64,000 nt of DNA from Gonapodya prolifera JEL478 (taxonomy: Eukaryota; Monoblepharomycota; Monoblepharidomycetes; Monoblepharidales; Gonapodyaceae): assembly GCA_001574975.1 (NCBI GenBank), contig KQ965808.1, positions 124,001-188,000 of the forward strand, given 5' to 3'. A program made the position numbers and the translations under genes. Below, in pieces: positions 21,023 to 33,249 of this stretch (position 1 is its first letter; each line of letters starts with the position of its first letter). Under the pieces are notes generated by a model. The model was not told the DNA's origin, did no database searches, and saw only the letters and a program-made list of their open reading frames with translations.

Positions 21023-23446
21023 TCACAATCCGACCACCATCCCATAGCCACCTCCAAGCGCCGCATATCTCGCCAAAGTACTTTCCTCGGTCTTATCCTG
21101 GGTGCCCTTCGAGGTCGGTCCATCAGGCTCGCCACTGACCAACTCAGACCACACAGCTCTCGCCTCACTCGCGAGCCATCGCCACCGTGGGTCGTCGCGA
21201 AGGCTCGGATACCCGGAAAACTTGGAATCCCCCTCCCCTGTGCCCACAGACCCGAGAGAACCCTCCCTCGACGAGGGTCCACCCGTTGCTCCACCCCGTC
21301 GGACACTCCCCCTCCGGATGACCTCCCTCAAACGCCCACCCACCCCAACACGCCGGCGAATCTCTTCTTCGACACGCTTGCGCCGGGCAATCTCCAGGGC
21401 AACGAAGTGGGCTGCCGAGCGGGGACGGAGGACTTGGGAGGGAGGGGCCCAGGTGACGAGGAAGTGCAGGGTGGCGGAGGCGACAAGGCGACCAGAGAGA
21501 GTGAAGAAAGACAGCTAAATAGCAGTGATCACAGGTTCAGAGCGCAAATCGTTATGGTATGAAGAATGCGCAAAATCGCTTGCCGCTTCAGTTTACATAC
21601 CTGAGCACCGCCAACACCACCCTGAGCGTCTCTCACAAGGGCACGCCATCGTAAAACTGTCTGTCGTTCTTTCTTCGGAGGTGGATCGCTTCCATCCCCA
21701 GCACTGGCACCTTCTCCTCCCACATCGGTCCCAGGTTCCGTTGCAGCCCGACTATCACGATTTTCGTCCCCATCAGGTCCCTCTTCGCCGTGGTCCCCGT
21801 AAAATCCCACGTGTACGCTGACTATACCACCCATTGCGGGAACAACGTCGGGCAGAACTGCTGGAGGGTTCAGCAGACTCGGCGGCTTGTCAGACGGTTG
21901 GGTGGCGGAAGTAGTAGATGTATCGGCAGAGGTAGATGCAGGGGGAAGAGAAATAGTGCGGGCGAGAAGAGCGTTCCTGGACAATAGTATCAATTTGTGA
22001 CGCTCAACGGGTCCGAGTTGCGAAAGTACCGCCAAACCACTTACATAGGAATGCCAACCTCGGTCATACAGACTATCCACGTCCGAGAGTCCCAGGCTGC
22101 CTCTCGTACCCAGTCCTCCTTTGATTTCGGTTCTCCTTCCACCTCACGTTCGGTTGGTGTACCACCAACGACACACCACCCCTCGGCACGCCCGCTGTAC
22201 TCGCCCCACCCATCGCCTTCCACACCGCTAGATGACCACGGTGCCCATGGGTCCACTGCCCGGCGGACAAGGCCTAGGGAGACACAGGGAGGGCTGAGAA
22301 AGAGGGATGGTGCAAGGTCGAAAGGAGCGGAGGGGGAGGGAGTGGGGGCGGCCAGAGTGGGAGAAGAGTTTGCGGAAGGCGCGGTATAGGAAAGTGACCG
22401 GGCGTGTGGAGATGGGGGCACAGGCAAGGAGACGGCTGGAACAGAGGATGGGCGAATGGGAGGAGGTGAAGGTGCCGGTCCAGGAAGCGCCTGCGTGCTT
22501 GGTGATGTTGCAGTAGACGACGCAGGGGTTTGTATAGACACCGATGCGCCTGACGCTCGAACGGGTTCAGGAGATCCGACGACTCCGTTTGCGGTCCCGC
22601 TATCATTGACTCCGGATCCGGCCACGTCAACCACCGAAGTTTCACTTGGAGCCCCTGGTAGAGCGCCACTGGCTACGCCCAGCTCTGGTCTTGGGTGAGC
22701 ATTCCATAGGGCGTTCAGAACAGGCGGAGGAGGAGTGGATGTTTTTGTGGAGACGTTCGGGCGTTGGAGGGTGACAGTAAGGTGAGCAAGAAGAGGTCCC
22801 AGAGTATCCTGAGCTCCATTCACGGGAGGCTCTGGAGATTCCGTAACGGTTCTTGCCTCTCGCACCTCCAACAGAACGACCCGTTCGTCCAACTCTGCTT
22901 CAAGATCTCCTTCCGCCGCGAACCCGTCCAGTCCCACTACGTGCACCAGCACTGCCTGTTTAGCAAAACGAGAGACATGCTTCCGCACCATTTCGGCGCG
23001 GGACGATGTCGAGAGGAGGTTTTCTGCCTCAGATGGCACCAAAGCCGGTTGTGAGGGAGACACGTCCTGCCCATCTTCAGTCCCTTCCCCCTCCGCATAA
23101 GCTTCTTTACTTTGCTCTGTATCTTCAGCTCTCACAACGGCGACTACACGCTCTCCTTCCGGTGCCAACTCGACAGGGCCGAACGTCCTTCCTCGGTGGG
23201 TGAATGTTGCCGACACGGAAAGGATTCGCACGGATGGGAGCGCGCTAGGGAGAACAGAAAGGGCCGTCGATGCGATGTAGGATGAGATGTAGGTGCCTGG
23301 ATGGGGGGGGATGGGTCCGGAAAGTTATGGGTGAATGGAGGGGAATCGCAGAAGACGAGGAAGTGCAGACCATTTTTGTGGGCGAAACACGGATTCAGAG
23401 GAACGAGGAAGGTGGTGGGTGGAGGATGCGACGGTCGAGGGAACAT
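21023..23446 (-). CDS. Unrecognised protein, proline/serine-rich with one hydrophobic segment
   Basis: I do not recognise the family. From 23446 the N-terminal part includes FLVPLNPCFAHKNGLHFLVF. After a run of eight C on the coding strand (23303-23310) the downstream frame continues as HPGTYISSYIASTALSVLPS and SVRILSVSATFTHRGRTFG. That is one frame away, so either the homopolymer is miscalled or an intron is hidden. A long Pro/Ser/Ala-rich middle (about 200 residues) follows, then EDWVREAAWDSRTWIVCMTE. An intron starts at GTAAGTGG near 22040, and the next exon begins ALLARTISLPP. A further intron at GTATGTAAAC (about 21600) precedes a last exon with LSFFTLSGRLVASATLHFLV (possible membrane helix) and an Arg/Glu-rich stretch EIARRKRVEEEIRRRVG. 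It ends at 21023. Confidence 0.55.
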
Positions 23447-23772
23447 GAAGTCTTCACTCGGAGAAAGGTATGCTGTATCTAAATCTTAAGTTCTCAAGTG
23501 ACATAAAAATTTCAATTTACAATACTATGCCTCGAAAATCGATATTCAAGAGACTAAAGCTTGGTACTTAAATATATACAGGTCCCTTCATTTGACACGC
23601 AAATCATGCTGATGCCCCAAAATGTCTTCGTCGGACTGATCATGGTCCATTCACCCTGGAAGACTTCGTGTAATTTTCCCCACAAAACCTGCATTCCGAT
23701 CGCTCTTCGATCTCCGTGTGCTCACCACATACAGGACAGTCCAATTATAGAGGATCAAGCGCTTCCAACACG
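23447..23772. other. Intergenic
   Basis: AT-rich sequence between an unrecognised gene and an F-box/LRR copy, both on minus. Contains TAAATATATACA near 23569-23580; no supported feature. Confidence 0.4.
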
Positions 23773-25280
23773 TTATCGCCTGCATAAAATGCAATCGGAT
23801 GCTTTTTCCACGAGGATGTGCCGCAAAGCGAAGTAAGTCCCGTTAGAAAAAGGTTCGAACTCATTGCCATGAATAGCAATGATCTGGAGCTTTGGCAAAG
23901 CCAAAAACATATACAACATAATTGAGATGTCTGTGATTTTGCAGTCTTGGAGCCAAAGTTTTATCAAATTGGGGCAAAGCTGACTGAGCGTATTGACGAA
24001 CGCCGAATCTGAGCAATCGTTCGACGATATGTCCATGGATTCTAAGTGCATCAAGCGAACATTACCAAGGAGTGGAACAATCGCTTCCGCTGTAACGGTG
24101 GGAGCCTGTCGTGTGTTGTAGAATACTCTGGAAAGTGATGGAAGCCGATGGAAGTTGTATTGCATAAGCGGTTACAGCTATAAATAGACTAGAGGCGTAC
24201 GCTAGACAGAAACGAAAAACACGAATCTTGAAAAGAAGTTAGGAGCGAATATGAACGTCCCGAAACCGAAAGCGATCCCACCTCGCCCCGAATGAGTCCG
24301 TCTACAACCGCAAATGTCAGATCGCGTGAAATAAGACACAGTTCCAAAAGGTGGGTTTGTGAAAGCGATACCCACGAGTGTAAATGTTGTAACGTCCTAG
24401 TAACATCTGATCCCGACCGAAGGCCATGAACCTGAAGACTCTTCAAGTTGCACAAACTTGAAATCTTTCGAAAAAGCACCACACTGAAAGGTGTCGGTGA
24501 ATCAGAGGATGTGTGAACATACAAAACTTCAATCGAATCCTTAAGAGACGGATGCCTCGGAATCACGAGTTTGGAAGTCATGTTGCAAAGCCTGAACGAG
24601 ACCAAGTTTGGTGTCTTCTCCAGAACCTTTTCCACCTTTGGTCGTCTTCGTCACCCCTTAGAATGAAATCCACCTTTTGGAGGGCACTCCTTGTGATCGC
24701 CTCTGCGATAACGGGAATCCAATCTTCGAATTCCAATCCATCTGCGCGATGGAAGATGCTTTATGCTGATGCCGCGACGGCTTTAAAGAACTGAATCTCT
24801 TCTCCTTCTAGTGTTTTCGGAAAGTTGGGAAGGATGATATGGATGTTGAAAGGCTGCACGAGAACCTTGCTTTCTTGTCGCAGAGCACGGTAACGCCGAA
24901 GTATAAGAGGCACATCATCCACGCCGTCATTATCGTTCTTTCGAATTTCCATATCCCTCCAACCAGCGATCGTCGCAGGTCGGTACCAAGATTTGCTGCA
25001 AGGAATTCGCAGCGGACGTGACAACGCGCTAAGCGTATTGAGAACGGAATGCGAACTCTGAACAGATGCTTCAGACACACCAAACCAGCACATATCGGCC
25101 CAGATTTATGCCCATATCTTCAACATGGGCGAAGATGCAGCCCAAGATCTCCGGCACCGAGGTACATCGAGATGCCACTGAGAGATAGGGAGAGTTCACA
25201 CACGGCGAGTCGGTGGATGCCGTCTGGGATCGTAGTGTTAGGAGAAGGTTATGTAGCTGGATTACAACGTGTCTGGAACC
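23773..25280 (-). pseudogene. F-box / leucine-rich-repeat protein, copy 2 (probably broken)
   Basis: Reads on minus from an F-box (SRCTSVPEILGCIFAHVEDM, YVLVW at a splice donor, near 25090-25160). The family block SKSWYRPATIAGWRDMEIRK and ILRRYRALRQESKVLVQPF (near 24850-25000) follows. LRR-type segments come next: VLEKTPNLVSFRLCNM, LKSLQVHGL, LMHLESMDISSNDCSDS and LIKLWLQDCKITDIS. It ends at 23773. I found no ATG in frame immediately before the F-box, and the segments lie in several frames, so it is probably a pseudogene. Its 5' side abuts the eL24 promoter. Confidence 0.55.
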
Positions 25281-25471
25281 GGACACGTCAATAAGCGCTA
25301 AGTAAATCGATGCACCTTTGATATCTTCTCGACAGTTCGGCCAGAAGAACAAATGTTCGGGAGATTGTTGCGAGATTATGTTGTTGGAAGCTGGCGATCC
25401 GTGCAAAGGCAGTTTGCCACTTTTCTGGTGCACGCACGACACACATCCATCCATCGAGAACCGCGGTCGCA

Positions 25472-26829
25472 ATGAAGTGAGAATCGAACGGTGTGGCGAA
25501 GAGATGGAATGGAGGACGTGGAAGTGTTGATGGGCGTATTGGGCAAGGGAGAGACAGTGGTGTTGCGAGAATCAATCCCCAACCGCACGGAAGGAAAGGG
25601 CGAAGAAGGGGAGGACCGAAGAAATATCCACGGAGCAGGGGGAGATGCTGAGTGATGCTTGGTCGCCAAAGTCTCAGTCTCTCTGCTGACATGGCAAACC
25701 AACCGAAAGGGTCGAACTCTGCAACTTCTCCGGCTACAAGATCCACCCGGGACACGGGAAGATCTATGTCCGGACCGACAACAGGGTGCGTTACCCTGGA
25801 CTTCATCTTCCCCTCCCGATGCTCGCTGACACCCTGCGTGCAGTCGTACCGTTTCATCAACGGAAAGTCCGAGTCCTACTTCCTCCAGAAACTGAAGCCC
25901 TCCAAACTCGACTGGACTGTCGTTTTCCGCCGCCTCCACAAGAAGGGTATCACTGAGGAGACCACCAAGAAGAGAGTGAAGAGGACTGGTGTGTATTTGT
26001 GAATGAAACCTGGGCGAAGGATTCAGCGTGAACGCTGGGACGAGAGACTGCAGGGATCTGGCAGCGGCAGTCAACTGTTGTCCCTGGCTTGCGGTGACGT
26101 GATGCTGCGAGCTTTTGTGTGTTCGTGAAAATAGTGGCGAATGCGATGAGCTGTCGCGGAAGCCGACAACGGCATGGAGCACCAGACTCTCTATCCAAGT
26201 TGTGCGAGCTGCAGGAAGGATGTACCGTTGGAACAACCTGCGAAGGAGTGAACCCATGATCCAAACTACTGGGATCGATTCTGACATTTAACATTGCCTC
26301 TTCGCTCCATCTCCCCTCCCCACTCGCAGTGAAGTACCAACGCGACATCGTTGGTGCTTCTCTTGAGGCAATCCGCGCCAAGCGCAACATGAAGCCTGAG
26401 GTCCGGGAAGCTGAGCGCAAGAAGGCCGTCCAGGAGGCGAAGGACAAGAAGAGAAAGGAACAGGAGGAGAAGAAGAAGGTCAAGGCCAAGGTAAGCTTTC
26501 TCCTACAGGGATGGACTCGGCGGAAATGTTCTCTCGACCTGTGGATGGACCTTGGATCGTAGAACTACATTTATGAACTCTCAGATTTTGCCCACATGAC
26601 GGACACGCGACACAGAGCGATGGATTGGCGAAAGGGCGGAAAGTAATTCCGTCATTCACCGCGTTACCTTCATTTGCGATTCGTTGCGTCCCATGTCTCA
26701 CCACATGCTAATCGGCTTCCCTCGTTGCAGACCGCTGCCCCCACCAAGGGTGCCAAATCCGCCCAGCCCAAGATTTCGAAGATGCAGGCGAAAGGTGCTC
26801 CCGCGAAAGTTTCGGCCAAATCTCGTTGA
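25472..26829 (+). CDS. RPL24: 60S ribosomal protein eL24
   Basis: Five exons: 25472-25476, 25710-25785, 25844-25988, 26330-26490, 26731-26829. Together they give 161 aa (human eL24 is 157). The first exon is only five nucleotides (ATGAA); it joins in phase to give [19 protein letters not shown], exactly the conserved eL24 N-terminus. Downstream come [38 protein letters not shown] and [19 protein letters not shown], then a Lys/Arg/Glu-rich helix ([19 protein letters not shown]) and a basic tail ending AKVSAKSR. Component of the large ribosomal subunit at the subunit interface. The first intron is long (233 nt), as is common in fungal ribosomal-protein genes. Confidence 0.95.
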
Positions 26830-27020
26830 GGGCGTGTAGTGGTGGAGTGTGTGAGGATTGTGGATTGAGTCAATATATTGCACGTATTCGAACAATTTCC
26901 TGGTGTTCGCCCGATGGTTAAAGCAGTACTTTGCCGTGAAGTCTAAAGCTTATAAAAGAATTCGCATGTGCCCGCTCCACGGTGCCACGATGTGAATTCG
27001 AATTGATCCAAGGCAATCGC

Positions 27021-28181
27021 ATGGCAGTTTTGGCAATCGGTGCCCGATGCACCTTTTTGCCCGAGATTCTGACCCGAATTCTGGATTGCATCGGTACGGA
27101 CGCTCTTGTGTGGTGAGTCCGATCACTGATTCCTGTGTTCCATGAGCGAAAGCCCCTCCTGACGTTGCGAAATACAGGGTAGTCGATCTTGGTATGGTCC
27201 AGTGACGTGCCGAATGTGGAGGGACATCCAAATTGGCACCGAATCGGATGGAGAACTCGATGATCTCCCCACCTTCATTGCTCTGTATGGGCGTCTCAGC
27301 CATCGCTCTAAGACGCTGGCTCGACCGGAAAGGGTCAAAATCGGACACCATGCTCCTAGCGAGTGTGACTGCGATATCTGTCGCTTCGAAGCAACTGTGG
27401 CACACACTGTTCGCCATTGGGTGGTGAATTTCCCTTCGAAAGCTAACAACGCCTATTTCAACGATCGACACGTCAGCGCGAACGGAGATTGTGACAACTT
27501 TGGTACTCTCTCTGGAAAATGACGCGGACAACGAATGGCTCGACTTGTTCCTTTGCCGTATTCCAAACCTCGAAACGCTTGTACTTAAAGATGTACAGCC
27601 CAATCTCAAACTCGAGAGTATTTCGTGCTTGAAACGACTGCGAAAGCTGTCAATTGATTTGGGTTTGGGGCGCGGTCTAAGTGAAACTCTTTATCAGGGT
27701 ATCGGATCTTGTTGCGCTCTGAAGGAGTTCTCCTTGATTGAACAGTGACGACAATATTTTTCGAAGCTATCAGAGCTTGGCGAACGGTCATGCATATACT
27801 CACCCGCCTCAACTTAGACCTTTCCCTTGGAAGCACCAATCTCAGAAGTTCACCATTTCTTTCTTTATGTCTTCCATTAATTCACATGACTGGTCCTCAA
27901 CTTCGCTCTCTTGAGCTGTCGGTCAGTTCTACTATCTCCTTTGACGTGGCACAAAAACTCCATCAAAACTGTCCCCAACTGGAGGAATTATGCATCGGGG
28001 GCGGTCCTACTATTTCCGTAGACGGCATCACTTTCCTTGTCATTGGCATGAGGAATCTCCGCAATTCCCTTCAACGGTGTCGTTGTCGGCATATGACCCT
28101 ACGACGTCAAAGGCACTTTTGAAGTTGGCGTTAAGCGAGCGAACTGTTCCCTTGATCCTTCACTCAAAGTTGTTTGAATGA
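27021..28181 (+). pseudogene. F-box / leucine-rich-repeat protein, copy 3 (broken)
   Basis: MAVLAIGARCTFLPEILTRI is a clear F-box start; DCIGTDALVW ends at a donor (GTGAGTCC). After the intron SWYGPVTCRMWRDIQIGTES matches the family block, followed by a Cys-containing insert (ECDCDICRFEA). LRR-type segments follow in other frames: WLDLFLCRIPNLETLVLKD, LKRLRKLSIDLGLGRG, QLRSLELSVSSTISFDVAQK and CPQLEELCIGGGP. Stops and frame changes near 27450-27520 and 27747 are not explained by introns. Upstream of 27021 no promoter feature is clear. Confidence 0.55.
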
Positions 28182-28559
28182 AGCACTGTCCTTATGTACC
28201 CGGCGCAGGAAATCACGTTACGGAGCTCGACAGACATTTTTAATGTACCTGTTCATCGGAAGGTTTTTCGCCTGAGTCAATGTGATTGTATCAAGTGGAC
28301 GCTGTGGAGGATGGAAGGAAGTTTAGCGCTTATCAGATGGTGAATTCCGACTGCCTCGTATTCGCTGTCCTTCATTGGATTAGCGCCGATTAATTGCTAC
28401 TTTCATTCGGCATGACACATTTCTGAACTATTGACTGCAATCCGATACCATTGTTTTGTACTTGAGAAAATAAGGCAGAGAGCCGACCATGAGGTCGTTG
28501 TGGCGGTGTGCAGTTGTACTTGAAGCAGATACTTCTCCCCCGAAACCTACTTCGTGAGG
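28182..28559. other. Intergenic, 5' of the IPT-ankyrin gene
   Basis: No supported feature. It must hold the promoter of the gene starting at 28560; no TATA box or named site recognised. Confidence 0.4.
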
Positions 28560-30806
28560 ATGTCGTCGCAATCGAATGATGGCCTTTCCATCGACGCTTC
28601 CGATCTATCCGGAAACTTCTCCTCGTCGGTCCCTGAAGATTCGCCCACGCTCATTTCGGGTCTCAGTGTGGAAGAACTTCGAAAGCGCGGAATCGAAGCT
28701 TTTCAGGTCATCCGGGCGCCGAAGCTCTATCCATACTTCATTCGCGTGGACTGGATCATAAAAGACAGCGCTAAAACGTACCTCTGCAACTTTCTGGAGG
28801 TAAAGTCATTGGTCCCTGAATGATCTGATAAACAAACTAATACACTACTGAATTCAATCCGGTAATCAGTGCCCAAATGGTCAGAACCATAGAGGCAAAG
28901 GGTGGAAAGGTAGGAGCCTCTTCTCTGAATATGAAAATGTCCAAGACTTCAAGCTGGCTTTACAAAACTCTGGTAATATGTAACAGAGAACCATCACGAC
29001 AATTTCAGGTGAGGCGTCTGAATAATTGCTTTTCGTATTAGATCTGCTAACTCGTATCTTCTCTTCAGAACCCATCTGTGGTATGGCAGTCATCTTTTCA
29101 AGTCCCCGACTTTTGACCTAACCAGCAATGACATGCGAAATGCCCGACAGGGATCACCATAATCTTGGAGTCAACCCCAGAAGAAACAGGAAAGCAGAGC
29201 AGAGTAACCAGGAGAGTCGGCTACGAAACGGCACCCCCGAAAGACAGGTCGGCGGTGGGAGTTTAGTCGATCGCAGAAGAACGCGCACATACGGTGAGCG
29301 TGTCGAAAAATTGGAAACTCCTTGACGAGTCCTTCATAGCGCGGGTCCGCTTCACAGATTCGGCGAGCAGAAACCCGTCTTCTTCAACAGTGCACAACGG
29401 ATTGATATCACCCTCCGGCTCTGACCGCCTCGAACTGCCAGCAATTCGGTTTACTGATACCTCCGGGGTCGATGGATTCCTTGAACAAGTTCCCAATTTT
29501 GACAACCACGTGGACCTTCAACCCCTTCCGCTCTTATTGCCCGTCCCCTCCAATCCTCCCACACCGCCTTCTTTACATTCAGGTGCGTTCCTTTGAACTT
29601 CATTCGTCGTTCTTACTGACTGATGTTGAGCTTCACAGCTGGTAGCACGGCAAGTCCACCTCATAATATTTTGCTCCAATTGGGTGTAAGCGGGGCGATA
29701 TCACCATCCAACGGGACACCGTCGTGTAAGTGCGAATGCTTGAACTGTCTGGGTCTTTTGTGAACCCGATTCTTGTGGATTACAGGCATCATTGGTAAAC
29801 TCGATCCAAACCGATCTGACATGAACTCCAGAACATTTGTTGTAATTACTGGAGCGGGTTTCGATCGTGGGTACATGCAGTGTTTCCTAACATTTCCTGA
29901 AGCTAAATATTCCTCCTGGTGAACTTTAACGAATTGCCCATGGACAGCTGATACGGCAGTCTATTTTGGTCTTGTTCGATGCGACACGGTTGTTTGGCGT
30001 TCACCAAATCGCATCGAGGCACTGTCTCCGATCTGGGGCTCAGAAGGCACTGTCGAGGTGCTCGTTGTGAATGGAAGGGGACACAATTCAGTCCCCGTCA
30101 ACGTCGGCGACAACGTCTTCGAATTCTATAGCTATGACCTACTTGCTGCGCTCGTGAATCGGCTTACCGGTGAGTGGTTGCAATTTGACGTGATGAATGC
30201 GTTGACACGAGATGCGTGTTCAAGACCAAAATGTTCGGCTTCAAAACAAACTTATCTCCCTTGAAAGTACCTACCAGCAAAGCGTACAGATATCGGTCGC
30301 GCAAGCACTTGAAGTACTTCTTACCACCAATATGGATGGTTTCAATGCTTTTCATCAAGTGATAATGTCCAAAGACGTGGCCAAAGCTCGCGAATTCCTA
30401 GATGCCGCCAAAGATCACGTCGTGAACTCCCGTACAAAAGACGGACGAACATCACTTCACATTGCGGTAGAGCAAGGTTGGACTGAAGGAGTTCGAATTC
30501 TGCTTGCAGGTAGAGTCAAATCTGAAGCCTTAAATTATATTCTACTCCAAGTCACCTTCTCTTGTTGAAGCTGGGGGAGATCGCTCTCTTACGGACAGTA
30601 AGGGGAACACTCCATATGCGTTGGCACGAGAGAGTGGTCTTCACGAAATTGCACGCCTCTTGGCTCCATCTTCGGGCGAACGCTCAACGGGTCCGCTGGG
30701 TCCACGCCCTGTGGAGCAGGCTGTTGGTGCTCCGGAGTGTGGGCCTGAAAGAGGCTTTACTAGCATTTCTGTGAACACAGGTGGGAGATTTGTGGGAGCA
30801 TTGTGA
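28560..30806 (+). CDS. IPT/TIG and ankyrin-repeat regulator, MGA2/SPT23-like
   Basis: The first exon reads MSSQSNDGLSIDASDLSG, then a conserved-looking block LYPYFIRVDWIIKDSAKTYL similar to the region before the IPT domain in fungal Mga2/Spt23. Short exons and introns follow (28800-29330). A Ser/Pro-rich linker (RFTDSASRNPSSSTVHNGL.., LPVPSNPPTPPSLHSG) leads to an IPT/TIG domain around 29790-30120 (FVVITGAGFDRG, TAVYFGLVRCDTVVWRSPNR, GTVEVLVVNGRG). A helical stretch and about two ankyrin repeats (30340-30660: KDGRTSLHIAVEQGWTEGVR, SKGNTPYALARESGLHEIAR) follow. Mga2/Spt23 are ER-anchored sensors of membrane saturation. Here the frame ends soon after the ankyrins with no C-terminal membrane helix, so either the anchor exon is missed or the protein is soluble. 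Exon boundaries in the first half are approximate. Confidence 0.65.
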
Positions 30807-30813
30807 AGTGATC

Positions 30814-32807
30814 ATGAGTAATCACATCGCCTCTTGGCGCTACAAGCACTTACAAGAGTCGAGACTGGAAGTACTGACTATGGTATTAGTCAAGCTTTCG
30901 CCGCACTTCCTCTTCCGTCGCAAGAGATTTCTCTCCGGAAATCTATTTTCTCTCGACGGAGAGCACCCTCGAACTTGACGGGAGCTCCCGTTCTCGCATC
31001 CGCCTCTATTGAGCTTCACGTATTTGAGCCCGAGGAAGACAAGTACATCAAATTGTCTGAAGATCTTCGATTGGAGATCGTTGGTATCGACAAATCTTGC
31101 GAATACTATCTTCGGGTTGATCAACCTGCCCCACAAGAAAGCTCGTCCGCGCAGAAATCATCAAGTGAGTGACGCGACAACCATTCTCCTTGACGGTTAT
31201 AATATTGAGCCAAACTGCTCTTTTCCAGAACCGTACTCTGCCTCAAAAAATTTCGGCAATATGAAGGACAGAATTTTGCATGCCATCGGACTGAGCGACG
31301 GGAACCCTTTGATTATTCAGGAGCTTTCACAATCCCTCAATCCAGTGTTTCGAGCCGACTCGGCTTCTTTGACGGTGAATGTCATGGACGAGACGACAGA
31401 TGATAGCCGATACCAAGCGCTCAGGTTTGATTTCAAGAACGACTCGTCGCCCTTCTGGAGCCGATTCTGCGATCTCATGGTGAGTGACGTCCAGTCCTCT
31501 TTTGACAATGGTTTTGGAGGTTAACCGTTCCTGTCGTCTAGTTCGAGTCCGCTGCTCGGACAGCAGACTCGCGAGCGTCTAAAGCTATTATGGACGTCAG
31601 CACGGCGCCACCATCAAAGCCTTTTTTGGCGCAAGCTTTTACTGACGCTACCGTCGTAATGAATGAAGATCGCGCTATGTCAGACGGCGATGATGCGGAC
31701 GATATCCAATCGTTTAATTCTTCCACAGCACTCCTTCGAATTCAGCCTGACAATTTATCGAGTGGTGGCTACCAAATTTTTCAACTCGCCAAATCGAAAG
31801 ACTGGTCTTTGGCTCTCACCCCCGGTGAACTGCGTCTCTTTGAGCATGTCGATTCATTTGACGGTGGAATTAGAACAACCACCTTCAAACTTGTTCGCCA
31901 GGTTTCTTTGCCTTCGATATCCCAATCGGGGGGCATGCATGTCGAACGGTCAGACCTTTCTTCTGTGCCGGAAAGTTCCCGCTCGGAATTCGCACTTTGC
32001 TTCAATGATAAAACTGCCTTTTTGGTCCGAAAAGAGCGTCCCCAGATCGTCCTCGTCGTGAATACGGAGCGAGGATCCCTTGAAGACGAATGCTTCATTC
32101 CTGCATCATCACCCATCATAAGCATGGCAGCGTTCCCTCCCAAATATGGTCACACGTCCACACGAATTCTCGTTCTCATTGAGAGGGCGATTTTACACGT
32201 GGACACGACAGAATCTTTAGACAATAGGATCTTGGATAAGCTGGAATTCCCTTCTCCACGGGCAGAGACTATGACAGCATTTGGAACTGATATCAACGGT
32301 CGTGTTGCTGTGGGGACATCAACGGGCGAGATAGGAATGTTTGGAGGAGTTCCTGGCGAATATCAGTCTGTGGTACCTCCTCTTGGCCCCCCTGCGAAAT
32401 CCGTCACCTTCTCCGAAGACGGCAACCATTTGGTAGCCACGTTCACGTCCTTCGTAATCGTGGTTGATCTTTCCAGACCAGACTCAACGCCAACACGGGT
32501 GCACCTTCGACCAGAGCAAGTGGTCATTGTCGCTACACAAGAGCCCTCATTTGACCTATCCTTCACCTTGGCTTGCCTGAGCGCCAGTGGGCGATACGTC
32601 GCTTCCGCTTCCGGAAGTTATTTGTTTGTGTGGGATGTAGCGAAGGCGGCGAGGGGTATCCTGGAGCCTTGTCACATCAAGGACATGGGTGGGCGCATTG
32701 TAGCCCAGGAGTTTAGGCATGGTGGCGATGGTGGCGACGGTGAAGACTTGGTCGTTATGCTGGAGGACCAACTCAAAATTGTCCGAAATCTGGGATATCG
32801 TCGCTGA
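30814..32807 (+). CDS. VID27-like protein
   Basis: The C-terminal beta-propeller part matches the VID27 pattern: FELALCFNDKTAFLV-like and LEDECFIPASSPIISMAAFP segments, TAFGTDINGRVAVGTSTGEI, PPLGPPAKSVTFSEDGNHLV, ATFTSFVIVVDL, LACLSASGRYVASASGSYLF and VWDVAKAARG. Upstream, a PH-like region (ASIELHVFEPEEDKYIKLSE, LRLEIVGIDKSCEYYLRVD), an intron (about 31166-31228) and a second exon (KPYSASKNFGNMKDRILHAI) lead into the last exon after an intron near 31483-31541. The 5' end is uncertain: the ATG at 30814 is the first plausible one but lies in a different frame from the PH-like exon, so a small intron near 30870-30950 is needed. VID27 proteins are conserved fungal/plant cytosolic factors of unclear role. 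Only 7 nt separate this ATG from the stop of the gene upstream. Confidence 0.7.
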
Positions 32808-33249
32808 AGCATGATGCCGGGACCTAACGTCGCGGAATTACGGCGACATCCGTGTCTTGACGTGGGTGGAATAGTACAGGATTAACCCCAAACGCTTTAG
32901 TAATACGGGATTGTAATTCGATGGTTAACGTTCCGGTTGTGTGCATGAAGTTATAATGAGATTTTGGCTTTCCTTCGTACTTGAACGTGTTGGTCGCAAT
33001 GACTGTGATGGAGATATTTATGGTTAATGTTTTTTGTCATACTTTGTTAGCAAGCAGGGCACTGCGACCTATCGTCGCAATTTAGCCTTACAGCTTTTCC
33101 CGAGATGTACGGTTCGATAGATAAAAATGTGATTATTCTATACATCCAAAGTCACAGATAATTAGTTCCGTTTTGTCCAAGTCCGCATGTCGGAAGGTTT
33201 ATAAAAACACCCCTCGAAGTAAGACACCGTGTAACCCTCTCGTCCAATA
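32808..33249. other. Intergenic, convergent 3' ends
   Basis: AT-rich 442 nt between the VID27-like gene (plus) and the CE18 deacetylase (minus). No feature beyond presumed 3' UTRs and poly(A) sites. Confidence 0.4.
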
